A stretch of DNA of 64,000 nt. It comes from Cordylochernes scorpioides (Eukaryota; Arthropoda; Arachnida; Pseudoscorpiones; Chernetidae). Of this stretch, positions 1-8,579 are shown in pieces; within the stretch, counting starts at the first letter, position 1; each line of letters starts with the position of its first letter. The notes beneath the pieces are model-generated. The model searched no databases, had not been told where the DNA came from, and saw nothing but the letters and a program-made list of their open reading frames with translations. The translations under genes were made by a program, and so were the position numbers. The stretch is from NCBI GenBank assembly GCA_030710605.1, contig CP092880.1, forward strand, positions 16,529,826 to 16,593,825, written 5' to 3'.

Positions 1-672
1 TACCAGAATATCATCTAAGTAGACAAATGCAAAGTCCAAGTTTCTTAAGACTTCATGCATGAATCTCTGAAAGGTAGCAGTAGCATTTCTAAGACCGAAA
101 CTCATTACATTAAATTCGAATAGCCCAAAAGGAGTAATGATGGCAGTCTTAGGTTTATCCTCTTCAGCAATTGGAATATGATAGAATGCCTTGCATAGGT
201 CTATTTTTGAGTACACACGAGTACCTTTTAAGATGTGGTGGAAATCGTCCAGTCTAGGGATTGGATAACGATCTGGAAGTGTAACTGCATTGAGTCTTCT
301 ATAATCACCACAAGGTCTTAGTGACTCGTCCTTTTTTGAAACTAAATGTAGTGAACTCGCCCAAGGAGAATTTGAGGGTCTAATTATTCCATTATTCAAC
401 ATATATTGAAATTCTGCCTTAGCAAGAGTTAATCTCTGTGAATCTAGACGACGGGCTTTTGAGTGAATTGGCTGACCTCTTGTAGGAATATAATGCTTAA
501 CGCTATGTTTCGCTTCTACAAAATCTGATGGTGGCCTACATAGGTTAGGATATTTGGTTAGGATAGCGCTGACCTTGGATGATGAATTTAGAGTGCTAAT
601 ATTTCCCATGTCTGAGATTGACTGAATGGCGCCTCTTATGGAAAGATTAGTTATTCCATCAATTAGGCGTTT
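1..672 (-). pseudogene. pol: CsRn1-type Ty3/gypsy pol, reverse transcriptase part (runs off left edge)
   Basis: The minus strand is open from about 672 to the window edge. It encodes a gypsy reverse transcriptase: after a linker come KHYIPTRGQPIHSKARR, then RPCGDYRRLNAVT (fingers), KIDLCKAFYHIPIA (catalytic Asp A), FGLFEFNVMSFGLRNA and FVYLDDILV (the YxDD active site), which ends at the edge. The RPCGDYRRLNA and LDDILV forms match the CsRn1/Kabuki lineage of Ty3/gypsy. The upstream end (KNKRLIDG) is the continuation of the protease-linker at 3202, split by the insertion at 679-3201. RNase H and integrase would lie to the left of the window. The frame itself is unbroken here. Confidence 0.88.
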
Positions 673-719
673 ATTTTTGACGTGACAACGTCTTAAATTA
701 GGTTGCGGCTGGGAGTCAC

Positions 720-1513
720 TTATGAAAAAGTGTAACGCCCGGTAACGTTACGATGAGTCACCGAACGAGAGCAGCTGCGCGCGCAGCGCTAGAGAATTAG
801 GCGCATTGAATCGGCGCATGCTTGTCTCTGTCTTTGTCTTTCTCGAACGTTCTTGGCGTTGGAAAAACAAGAAAGCGTCATAATACAAGTTCACACGTGT
901 GGTTAAAGTATCGTCAGCTGTGTCTGTAGTGAAAATGTGGAGTGCTTAGATTCGTCATTTACAACAACTACAACAATAAAGGTAAATAATTGTACACTGA
1001 TATTTCATTATCGTAAACTATGATTGATTGATTAATTGTTAGATTGACACAAAAGTTGAGAAACTGAGTTTATAGGTTATGTCATACTATTGATAAATGT
1101 TGATAGTGTTAAGTAAATTATTAGTTTAAAATTAATTAATTAATTAATTATTATTTTACAAATTTTAAATAGTTTCAAATTTATTTAGCAAAAATTTGAA
1201 CCTTCGATCTGAATAAATGTTTTGATTTTCGAATTGATTATTTAAAATTACAAATATTAAGAAAAAGTGGCAGATATAAGAAAACTTTATTTAAACTGTG
1301 TTGAGCAAGAATTTTAACATCTAATATAAGTAAATGTTTTAATTTTCAACTTCATCATTTACAATTACAAATTTTATTTAATTTCAAATTTATTTAGCAA
1401 AAATTTGAACCTTCGATCTAAATAAGTGTTTTGATTTTCAAATTGATTCTTTAAAATTAAAAATTCATCCATTCAATTTCAAATGTTCAACAGGAATCAC
1501 CACTCTCAAAACA
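720..1513 (+). promoter_or_regulatory. Non-coding leader of the Helitron-type gene
   Basis: No coding region is seen. The first 200 bases are GC-rich with palindromic pieces (CCGGTAACGTTACG near 739; GCTGCGCGCGCAGC near 772), and the rest is A+T-rich with internally repeated phrases: a block containing caaatttatttagcaaaaat occurs near 1178 and again near 1386. This is the likely 5' leader or promoter of the gene at 1514, but no TATA element or start site can be assigned. Confidence 0.35.
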
Positions 1514-2767
1514 ATGGAAACGGTGCCTTCAACTTCCAGTACTTCAATGGAGACGGAGGATATCGTGCCGTCAACGTCTGCAGTACCTTTCGTTGTTCCA
1601 CACACCACCTCTACCGCCAGAACGAATGCTCAGCGACAACGTGAGTACAGACTACGAAAAGCATTGACCAGAACTCCTGAACAAGTAAGAGCCTTTGCAA
1701 AAGCGGCTGCGGAGAGGCAACGCAGGTTCAAGCTACGTAAATCTGCTAACATAGCCCTCACCAGCGGTACGTCAGAGTCACCTGCTTCAACGTCTTGTTC
1801 TGTGGTGGAGAGAACAAGCGTTCCTGTCGTGGCGGAGAGAACGAGCGTTCCCCTAACTAACTCTCAACGGCAACGTGAATTCCGACAACGTAGAGCAGCA
1901 TCTTCTCGGACTGATGTACAACCGACTACTTCTTCAAGCCAAACAGCAATACAACTGGAACAATCCACCTGGTATACCAAATGGTCATCGTCAATACGGA
2001 GATTTCAATCTACTTTCCTGGACAACGATTTTGGCCATGCTTGCTCGGTTTGTGACAGATTGTGGTTCAAGAATGACCTTAAAACCATCACTGCACTACA
2101 ACTGAAGGTAATCTCGGATTGGTACGTTAAGGAAAATCGGCAGCTACGCAAGGAGGATTATACAAAGTCTTGCAACACCTGTAGACAATCACTGAATAAG
2201 CGTAAGCTTCCTACTCTCGCAAAGGTCAACGGCTTCTCATATCCTGACATACCTCCAGGTCTACCGCCTCTGGATCCTATCAGTGAACGTTTGGTCTCAC
2301 CGCGCCTTCCATTTATGCAAGTGCGTCGACTGCGTCATGATTTCTCTTATGGAATTATTGGACAAGTGATAAACGTCCCAGTCAACGTACAAGACATGGT
2401 AAAATGCTTGCCTCGCCATCTAGAAGAGGACGATGTTATCAACGTTAACATCAAAAGGAATCTTGCACACAGAACAAATTACATCAGCGGGTACATGTCT
2501 AAGCGTACGGTCAAAGAATGGTTAGATGTACTTCAAAATTCAAGTCTATATCGTTTGTACGATATCAAAATAGATTTGTCAAGACTGCAGCCTGCATTGC
2601 CATCAGATGAAGGCCTTCTAGATGATCCTGCTAATCGGATCGAAGCAATCTCCGCCGAATATACGCCAGAGTCTGAAGTTCTTGCTGCGAGACAGCACAC
2701 ACTACTGTGGAATGAAGAGGATTGTCTTGACATCGCACCAGGACATCGAGCAACGCCTCTTAAATAA
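1514..2767 (+). CDS. DUF6570-type Helitron N-terminal protein, truncated
   Basis: 417 residues. The first ~150 residues are Ser/Thr-rich with two or three basic repeats (NAQRQREYRLRKA, ERQRRFKLRKS, NSQRQREFRQRRA), possibly DNA-binding or nuclear-localising. Residues ~175-225 carry two Cys pairs (CSVCDRLWF and CNTCRQSL). They are followed by IPPGLPPLDPISERLVSPR, LPFMQVRRLRHDFSYGIIGQ and NVPVNVQDMVKCLPR, the signature of the DUF6570 domain that precedes Rep in animal Helitron/Helentron polyproteins. The family protein is normally well over 1000 residues. Here the frame stops soon after the domain, and no Rep HUH motif or helicase follows. The reading frame is otherwise intact. Start chosen: the first ATG, just after the A+T-rich leader. 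Confidence 0.8.
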   Translation: METVPSTSSTSMETEDIVPSTSAVPFVVPHTTSTARTNAQRQREYRLRKALTRTPEQVRAFAKAAAERQRRFKLRKSANIALTSGTSESPASTSCSVVERTSVPVVAERTSVPLTNSQRQREFRQRRAASSRTDVQPTTSSSQTAIQLEQSTWYTKWSSSIRRFQSTFLDNDFGHACSVCDRLWFKNDLKTITALQLKVISDWYVKENRQLRKEDYTKSCNTCRQSLNKRKLPTLAKVNGFSYPDIPPGLPPLDPISERLVSPRLPFMQVRRLRHDFSYGIIGQVINVPVNVQDMVKCLPRHLEEDDVINVNIKRNLAHRTNYISGYMSKRTVKEWLDVLQNSSLYRLYDIKIDLSRLQPALPSDEGLLDDPANRIEAISAEYTPESEVLAARQHTLLWNEEDCLDIAPGHRATPLK

Positions 2768-2772
2768 ATAGT

Positions 2773-3018
2773 ATACCGATTCTTCTGTGTGGTGATTTTA
2801 ACAAAAACGTAAAGCCTGACAACTCGTTTCTTAATTTCATGAAAAATACGTATAATCTTGATTGCGTATCAAACGTTTCTAAGTCAACTACGTTAAAAGG
2901 AACAACTATCGACTTTACTTTCGCAAGACACATTACAGCAGAAACACTTCCTTTCATTTCATATTTCTCCTATCATCGTCCTATCCTCAACAAAATCACT
3001 CAAATAGGAATTAGTTAA
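2773..3018 (+). pseudogene. C-terminal fragment of endonuclease/exonuclease/phosphatase-like domain (Helentron tail)
   Basis: Six bases after the preceding stop, in another frame, lies an open stretch reading LLCGDFNKNVKPDN, then CVSNVSKSTTLKGTTIDFTF and FISYFSYHRPIL before a stop. GDFN plus the terminal S-x-H pattern are hallmarks of AP-like endonuclease (EEP) domains. This exact kind of tail ends PIF1-helicase polyproteins of Helentrons in arthropods. It lacks its own start. Its position directly after the DUF6570 part shows that the middle of the parent polyprotein was deleted. Confidence 0.7.
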
Positions 3019-3201
3019 GTTTAAGTTTACATGTACAATGTTTTAGTAAACAAAATATATTTCTATAGTTAAAATTTGTGCAATTCTTATTTTCATTCAA
3101 TTCCTTGTTCCTATTGTGCAATTTAATTATATTCATATCAATAAATATTCTACCGTTGTCACGTAAAATCTTCGCCCGTAAAACCGACTTTACAGGCAAC
3201 C
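3019..3201 (+). other. 3' end of the Helitron-derived insertion, non-coding
   Basis: A+T-rich tail followed by GTTGTCACGTAAAATC (about 3154) and CGTAAAACCGACTTTACAGG (about 3177), an inverted-repeat pair (AAACCGACTTT) typical of a terminal hairpin. It ends at GGCAACC next to the ATTTTT flank. No coding signal. Confidence 0.45.
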
Positions 3202-3585
3202 ATTTTTTATATCAATAATCAATCCAAAGTTGTTCAAAAAATTGGCTCCTATTATTGCTCTGTTAGTATTGGCGATTACAAAAGGCCATTGGAATTGACG
3301 TCGAAGTCCGATATCCAAATTTCTAACCTTTGTTCCATAGGTAACAATTTCTGTACCATTGGCTGCATATAATTTATAATCAGAGCTAGGCATCCTAGTT
3401 TTATCCTTTGGAGGTATTATAGATATATCAGCACCACTGTCCACCAAAAAGCACAATCCTGTGTTTTTGTCCGTCACAAATAATCGGATATTGCGACAAT
3501 CCTGAATGCCGGCAGAAGAGCTTGTCGCTACTCTGTCCGCCGGTTGGAGTTTTCCGACTCTTTCCAACTGCACGGAGACCTGCAT
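3190..3585 (-). pseudogene. pol: CsRn1-type gypsy pol 5' part: aspartic protease
   Basis: 131-residue frame. Residues ~45-60 hold LCFLVDSGADISIIPP, the retropepsin active-site motif (D-S-G), and near the end NRAIIGANFLNNFGLIID, the conserved G-A-D/N-F-L element that closes the protease fold. It would cleave the Gag-Pol precursor. The frame runs into the Helitron-type insertion at 3201, so its last few codons are foreign. It overlaps the end of gag and its CHCC finger in another frame, as expected for Gag-Pol frameshifting. Together with 1-672 it is one interrupted gene. Confidence 0.82.
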
Positions 3586-3629
3586 TTATTTTGCAAGCAA
3601 TTAGGACCAAATCTAAAATGGTAATAGCA

Positions 3630-4346
3630 TTATTTCCCTTTTGGATCGAAAGGTCCTTGAGAATTACTTCTCGGTCTTGACTGAGTCCTATTTTTGGATC
3701 GAGATCTAGATCTATCCAGTCTCAATTCGGACACCTGCCGTTCAAGATCTTCCAATTTGGCGATCAAGCGATCTGTTGATGAAGAAGGCACTTCCGCATC
3801 ATATATTTCTTTGGAAGAGTTTATTTCATTTATTTTATCGGCCATTATGGCCAATTTGCTAATGTCCTCTTCGCTTACAATAAGTATATTCTTTATGGAT
3901 GTGGGCAGTTTATCAAGCCATAAAGTTTTTATTAAATTGTCAGAGATATCTGGGGTAGCGAGGGATCTGAGTTTTTGTAATAATTGGCTCGGCTTCATGT
4001 CTCCGAGCTCAATACCTGAAATTAACTTTTTAATTCTCAACCCTTCACTTTCTCTGAACAATTCAAGTAGTCGTGATTTACATTCAGAGTACTTGTTGTC
4101 GCTTTTGCTATTAATTATGTCCCAAATGTTTTCTATATATTTAGGTTCTAATTGGGAGATCAAATAATTAAATTTAGTGTCTTCCTGAATAATTCCACCT
4201 ATTTTGAACTGTGCTTCTACCTGGAAGAACCATATTTCAGGTTTTTCAACCCAGAAAGGCGGTATTTTAACACTAACTTTGCATATTTCTGAGGTATCGC
4301 TAGGCTTATTTATTGTTTCCATTTTACGTAAATTTAAATTCGACAC
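3630..4346 (-). pseudogene. gag: CsRn1-type gypsy gag
   Basis: 238 residues. The core VKIPPFWVEKPEIWFFQVEA, KFNYLISQLEPKYI, LRIKKLISGIELGD and SQLLQKLRSL, then LWLDKLPTSIKNIL, is the capsid-like Gag of CsRn1/Kabuki elements. A coiled-coil-like stretch (LEDLERQVSELRLD) and an Arg/Ser tail follow. Directly after the stop codon, in the same frame, comes CYYHFRFGPNCLQNKC and SPC, the unusual CHCC finger that defines this lineage. The stop therefore cuts the protein just before its nucleic-acid-binding finger and looks like a nonsense mutation. Start: the ATG at 4346 is first in frame; an internal Met (METINK) is also possible. Confidence 0.82.
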
Positions 4347-4526
4347 AACAGCTTAGAGATAAAGTTAAAAATAAAAATATTGAGATAAAATAACAAGGAA
4401 GATAATATAAAAACTTATCTTAGTCTTGAGATGATATCCCGATATCCTGGATGATGCTTCTTTTCAAGCTTGAATCACTTTTTGCATTTCTTTATCTCTT
4501 GAAATCTTCGTATGCTTTTTCTTTTC

Positions 4527-4545
4527 AATCACGTCCGGCTCACCA
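4527..4545 (-). promoter_or_regulatory. Primer binding site, tRNA-Trp-like
   Basis: On the minus strand, one base after the LTR, reads TGGTGAGCCGGACGTGATT. CsRn1-group elements are known to use tRNA-Trp, whose complement is close to TGGTGACCCCGACG; the match here differs at two positions. The position next to the LTR supports the call. Confidence 0.65.
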
Positions 4546-4546
4546 A

Positions 4547-4814
4547 TGTGGTGTGTCGAATTACTGGTCCAGCGATGGCTCAGAAAGTCTCTCAAGTTAG
4601 TGTTTTATTGAAGTTTCTTGTTAACTACATTCACATGGGAAGACAAAGAGGACAACACCCCGGAATGCACATCTGGTCCTTCCTCTGGATTCCTCCGCTG
4701 TGCCCTCCTGGCGCAGCGGTCGTCCTGGTGATTTATGGCGGCCGTCTGTTTATATATCTCGACGGTGGGGTGCGGCATCCCGGTAGGCTGGAATGAAATC
4801 TTTCAGCCCCCACA
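4547..4814 (-). repeat. 5' LTR of the CsRn1-type gypsy
   Basis: 268 bp. On the minus strand it runs from TGTGGGGGCTGAAAG to CACACCACA, with TG...CA ends. It has a TATA-like GATATATAAACAGACG and a polyadenylation-type AATAAA (minus strand, about 4594). It abuts satellite sequence at 4815, so the element inserted into or beside the array. The other LTR lies left of the window, so TSD and LTR divergence cannot be read. Confidence 0.62.
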
Positions 4815-6905
4815 AGATAACACCAAATACAAATCAATGAATAGTGTGAATGTTTCGGTAATGTTGTTACCATCTTCAGACAAAAGTACTGAATGAGATA
4901 AAATACCACAGCATGTTTTAAATAGTTACTATTGTCAAGTACACACAGTTTACACACTTGAGATAACACCAAATACAAATCAATGAATAGTGTGTGATGT
5001 TTCGGTAATGTTGTTACCATCTTCAGACAAAAGTACTGAATGAGATAAAATACCACAGCATGTTTTAAATAGTTACTATTGTCAAGTACACACAGTATAC
5101 ACACTTGAGATAACACCAAATACAAATCAATGAATAGTGTGTGATGTTTCGGTAACAGTGTTGTTACCATCTTCAGACAAAAGTACTGAATGAGAGAAAA
5201 TACCACAGCATGTTTTAAATAGTTACTATTGTCAAGTACACACAGTTTACACACTTGAGATAACACCAAATACAAATCAATGAATAGTGTGTGATGTTTC
5301 GGTAACAGTGTTGTTACCATCTTCAGACAAAAGTACTGAATGAGAGAAAATACCACAGCATGTTTTAAATAATTACTATTGTCAACTACACACAGTTTAC
5401 ACACTTGAGATAACACCAAATCCAAATCAATGAATAGGGTGTTAAGTTTCGGTAACAGTGTTGTTACCATCTTCAGACAAAAGTACTGAATGTGAGAAAA
5501 TACCACAGCATGTTTTAAATAGTTACTATTGTCAAGTACACACAGTTTACACACTTGAGATAACACCAAATCCAAATCAATGAATAGGGTGTTAAGTTTC
5601 GGTAACAGTGTTGTTACCATCTTCAGACAAAAGTACTGAATGAGAGAAAATACCACAGCATGTTTTAAATAGTTACTATTGTCAAGTACACACAGTTTAC
5701 ACACTTGAGATAACACCAAATCCAAATCAATGAATAGGGTGTTAAGTTTCGGTAACAGTGTTGTTACCATCTTCAGACAAAAGTACTGAATGAGAGAAAA
5801 TACCACAGCATGTTTTAAATAGTTACTATTGTCAAGTACACACAGTTTACACACTTGAGATAACACCAAATCCAAATCAATGAATAGGGTGTTAAGTTTC
5901 GGTAACAGTGTTGTTACCATCTTCAGACAAAAGTACTGAATGAGATAAAATACCACAGCATGTTTTAAATAGTTACTATTGTCAAGTACATACAGTATAC
6001 ACACTTGAGATAACACCAAATCCAATCAATAAATAGGGTGTGATGTTTCGGTAACAGTGTTGTTACCATCTTCAGACAAACGTACTGAATGAGAGAAAAT
6101 ACCACAGCATGTTTTAAATAGTTACTATTATCAAGTACACACAGTATACACACTTGAGATAACACCAAATACAAATCAATGAAAGGTCTGTGATGTTTCT
6201 GTAACAGTGTTGTTACCATCTTTAGACAAAAGTACTGAATGAGATAAAATACCACAGCATGTTTTAAATAATTACTATTGTCAACTACACACAGTATACA
6301 CACTTGAGATAACACCAAATCCAAATCAATCAATAGTGTGTGATGTTTCGGTAACAGTGTTGTTACCATCTTCAGACAAAAGTACTGAATGAGATAAAAT
6401 ACCACAGCATGTTTTAAATAGTTACTATTGTCAAGTACATACAGTATACACACTTGAGATAACACCAAATCCAATCAATAAATAGGGTGTGATGTTTCGG
6501 TAACAGTGTTGTTACCATCTTCAGACAAACGTACTGAATGAGAGAAAATACCACAGCATGTTTTAAATAGTTACTATTATCAAGTACACACAGTATACAC
6601 ACTTGAGATAACACCAAATACAAATCAATGAAAGGTCTGTGATGTTTCTGTAACAGTGTTGTTACCATCTTTAGACAAAAGTACTGAATGAGATAAAATA
6701 CCACAGCATGTTTTAAATAATTACTATTGTCAACTACACACAGTATACACACTTGAGATAACACCAAATCCAAAACAATCAATAGTGTGTGATGTTTCGG
6801 TAACAGTGTTGTTACCATCTTCAGACAAAAGTACTGAATGAGATAAAATACCACAGCATGTTTTAAATAATTACTAAATTACTATTGTCAAGTACACACA
6901 GTATA
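4815..6905 (+). repeat. Satellite array, ~150-bp monomer (left array)
   Basis: About 14 head-to-tail monomers. Spacing between successive aacaccaaat marks is 146, 147, then mostly 150 with some 149. Each monomer contains GGTAACAGTGTTGTTACC (a perfect-stem hairpin), catcttcagacaaaagtact and accacagcatgttttaaat. Positions 6012-6460 and 6461-6905 form a near-identical pair of three-monomer (449-bp) higher-order units sharing private variants (caaacgtactg, gaaaggtctgtg). Minus-strand ORFs of 430, 169 and 146 residues here (50-residue period) arise only because 150 is a multiple of three; they are not genes. Confidence 0.95.
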
Positions 6906-6949
6906 CTCATAACTAAGCACATACCAGACCCTTATTTAACAAGATTGTT

Positions 6950-7245
6950 TTGTTATTATCTCTAGTACATATGGTAAAGGCCATGATAATCATGGTGGCT
7001 GAAGTTGGCGACAGTTTTCACCGTAATTGCACCACATGTCTACACATGTGAAAGTCAGTTCGACTTTGCAATCACAAATGTGCTAGATCCCTTTTTAGTT
7101 TCTTACACTCTCTGGTGAGGTTGGACTTTTGCAAGAATCTGGGGCCATTAAAACATTTTTTTTTACAAAAAAAGTGCCTGAAGCGGGTTTCGATCCCGGA
7201 TCGTAGCAGTCGAAAACCAAGGTTCAGCCCTCCGACTCCCTTGAC
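6950..7245 (-). mobile_element. tRNA-derived SINE, copy S1
   Basis: Reads on the minus strand. The head (right end) has tRNA-like A and B box sequence (GTCGGAGGGCTGAACC and GGGATCGAAACCC), followed by an unrelated body ending in ATGATTATCATGGCC and CTAGAGATAA. The same body occurs at 27376 (+), 38310 (-) and 46702 (+). The left flank cttatttaacaagatt is shared with copy S3, so S1 and S3 probably came from one insertion by duplication. Confidence 0.75.
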
Positions 7246-7469
7246 AAGATAACAACAATCTTACCTTGATAGAATTGAGGTGTGTTCAGCTATCTGCTGG
7301 ACTCCAGAGTGTCCTGTGGAACACCACTTTATTTCTGTGCTAATGTTGATTTTATTTACACATGGATTATTATAAAAATATAAATAAATAATTGCATAAA
7401 AAGCTTATATTCTTAAATACCAATTAAAATATATATATATATATATTAAAATAAAGAAGGCATCTCCTG
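7246..7469. other. Unassigned A+T-rich spacer
   Basis: Nothing recognisable except a short (AT)n run at about 7429-7446. Confidence 0.4.
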
Positions 7470-7770
7470 ACCATGAGCACATGTGCTTTTTAGATGGCAG
7501 AGCGCCATCTAGTGGAGCAAAAATAAACTAAACGTTTATTTAGCTTGCTCCGTGATATTTGGCCAACCCAATTTCTTGATAAATCAAGAAAAGCCATCCA
7601 CAAACGCGTTTCATGCTGTTGGCGCTCGTCAGCGTGGAGAAGGCTGTAACCACTGCGACCAAAAAGATTTTTGGTCCCAATGGCTTCCCGAAAAATCAAG
7701 AAATGGGTATTTAAGGCCAAATTTGCGTAAAGACGCTTAACACATGAAAAAACAATAGAAAAAAAAATGT
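7470..7770. repeat. Dispersed repeat R5, copy 1
   Basis: About 300 bp, closely similar in the same orientation to 60530-60830 (shared: gagcacatgtgctttt, gatatttggccaacccaat, cacaaacgcgtttc, cgtcagcgtggag, ggtatttaaggccaaatttg). No coding potential or terminal repeats were identified; small ORFs on both strands look incidental. Confidence 0.6.
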
Positions 7771-7913
7771 CGCAAGTGTTATTGTTGTTTTTATTACGCG
7801 GAAATTTACCTATAGACAGGACCTCTGGCAGTCGATTTATCAGAATATTTGAATCTATGAAATTATAATTTAAAATAAAATAATATTTTTATATAACATG
7901 TATATATAGATAA

Positions 7914-8178
7914 ACTGTTAAACCTGTCTAGAGCGCCCTCTCTAAAGAGTGCCTTCCTCTCAATAACACCCGATTTTAAACATTAAGATGTAAACGTTTT
8001 ACATTGAAAGTGACCTGTCTATAGCACCCCCTCTTGGGACTCACCAAAATAGGGTGCTATAGACAGGTCACTTTTAATGTAAATCGCATCGTACTACATA
8101 TTTAAAATCAGGCGCTATAGAGAGGGAGGCTCTATTTTGCAGAATCCCAAGAGGGTGTGCTATAGACAGGTTCAACTG
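7914..8178. mobile_element. T5 MITE (full)
   Basis: About 265 bp with terminal inverted repeats: left GTTAAACCTGTCTAGAGCGC, right (reverse complement) CAGTTGAACCTGTCTATAGC. Internal palindromic blocks around ctatagacaggtcactttta give it extensive fold-back. The right end is followed by TA. A left-end fragment recurs at 32217. Tigger/pogo-type ends, no ORF. Confidence 0.7.
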
Positions 8179-8184
8179 TATATA

Positions 8185-8246
8185 CAGTATAACCTCGTTA
8201 ATTCGATACTCCATGTTCTGATGTCCCGACCTCCGGCCTATCAAAT
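8185..8246 (+). mobile_element. T6 MITE, left end, cut by copia copy 1
   Basis: Begins CAGTATAACCTCGTTAATTC after TA and continues to ggcctatcaaat, where the copia LTR starts. Reverse-complement copies of the same end lie at 22900-22999 and 57055-57152. Confidence 0.65.
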
Positions 8247-8481
8247 TGTTACACCTGATCATCATTTCATTAAATGCTATGTTGTTTATAAATTTAATTA
8301 TTTAAATAATTTGTATTTTTTTAGAATTTAATTATAAAACAAATTTTTGTAAATATATATATATGTAAATTTTTGTGTAAAAATTAATAATAGAGAATTT
8401 ACATATGTGTTGGTTGATTAAAAAAGAAAGAAAATCTTTGAAAGAGGTGTGTGTGTCATCTGTCCTTCCTTCCACCCAACA
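8247..8481 (+). repeat. copia copy 1 5' LTR
   Basis: 235 bp, TGTTACACCTGATCATC to CACCCAACA. Same LTR subfamily as copy 2, shorter and distinct in the middle from copy 3, which begins TGTTAGAGATG. Confidence 0.75.
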
Positions 8482-8483
8482 AA

Positions 8484-8494
8484 GGTTATGGGCC
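8484..8494 (+). promoter_or_regulatory. copia primer binding site, initiator-tRNA anticodon type
   Basis: GGTTATGGGCC starts two bases after the LTR. It is complementary to the anticodon-loop region (GGCCCATAACC) of initiator tRNA-Met rather than to a tRNA 3' end. This is the half-tRNA priming known for Drosophila copia. The same site is present in copies 2 and 3. Confidence 0.72.
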
Positions 8495-8579
8495 TACTAG
8501 CAAGCTTTTAGCTGTATATTATAGCAACTTAAGAAAAAAGAATTGGCTAAACTTTTGGGGCCGCATTAAAAGTTTGAAA

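Larger units (their letters stand above)
679..3201 (+). mobile_element. Helitron/Helentron-derived insertion splitting the gypsy pol gene
   Basis: This 2523-bp segment interrupts the gypsy pol reading frame. Both flanks carry ATTTTT (673-678 and 3202-3207), and removing the segment plus one copy rejoins the protease linker to the RT, so the borders are well defined. It contains a DUF6570-type protein gene followed by a short endonuclease tail, both typical of Helitron-superfamily Rep/helicase polyproteins. The motif ACGTGACAACG near the left end recurs inverted near the right end (3156-3166). The Rep and PIF1-helicase core is absent, so this is a non-autonomous deletion derivative. The six-base flank repeat is unusual for a canonical Helitron (none expected); it may be A/T-run homology. 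Confidence 0.72.

Noticed and set aside
3694-4167. 157-residue plus-strand ORF
   Set aside because: Antisense shadow of the CsRn1-type gag.
4733-6854. Long minus-strand ORFs with 50-residue repeats (430, 169, 146 residues)
   Set aside because: They follow the satellite period. Frames stay open only where monomers are 150 bp; 149-bp monomers break them. No start context or domain.
4815-6905. CRISPR array
   Set aside because: Repeats are contiguous ~150-bp monomers without unique spacers, in eukaryotic transposon-rich DNA.
7490-7740. ORFs of 76 (minus) and 62 (plus) residues in repeat R5
   Set aside because: Not kept open in the second R5 copy (60530-60830); no domain.
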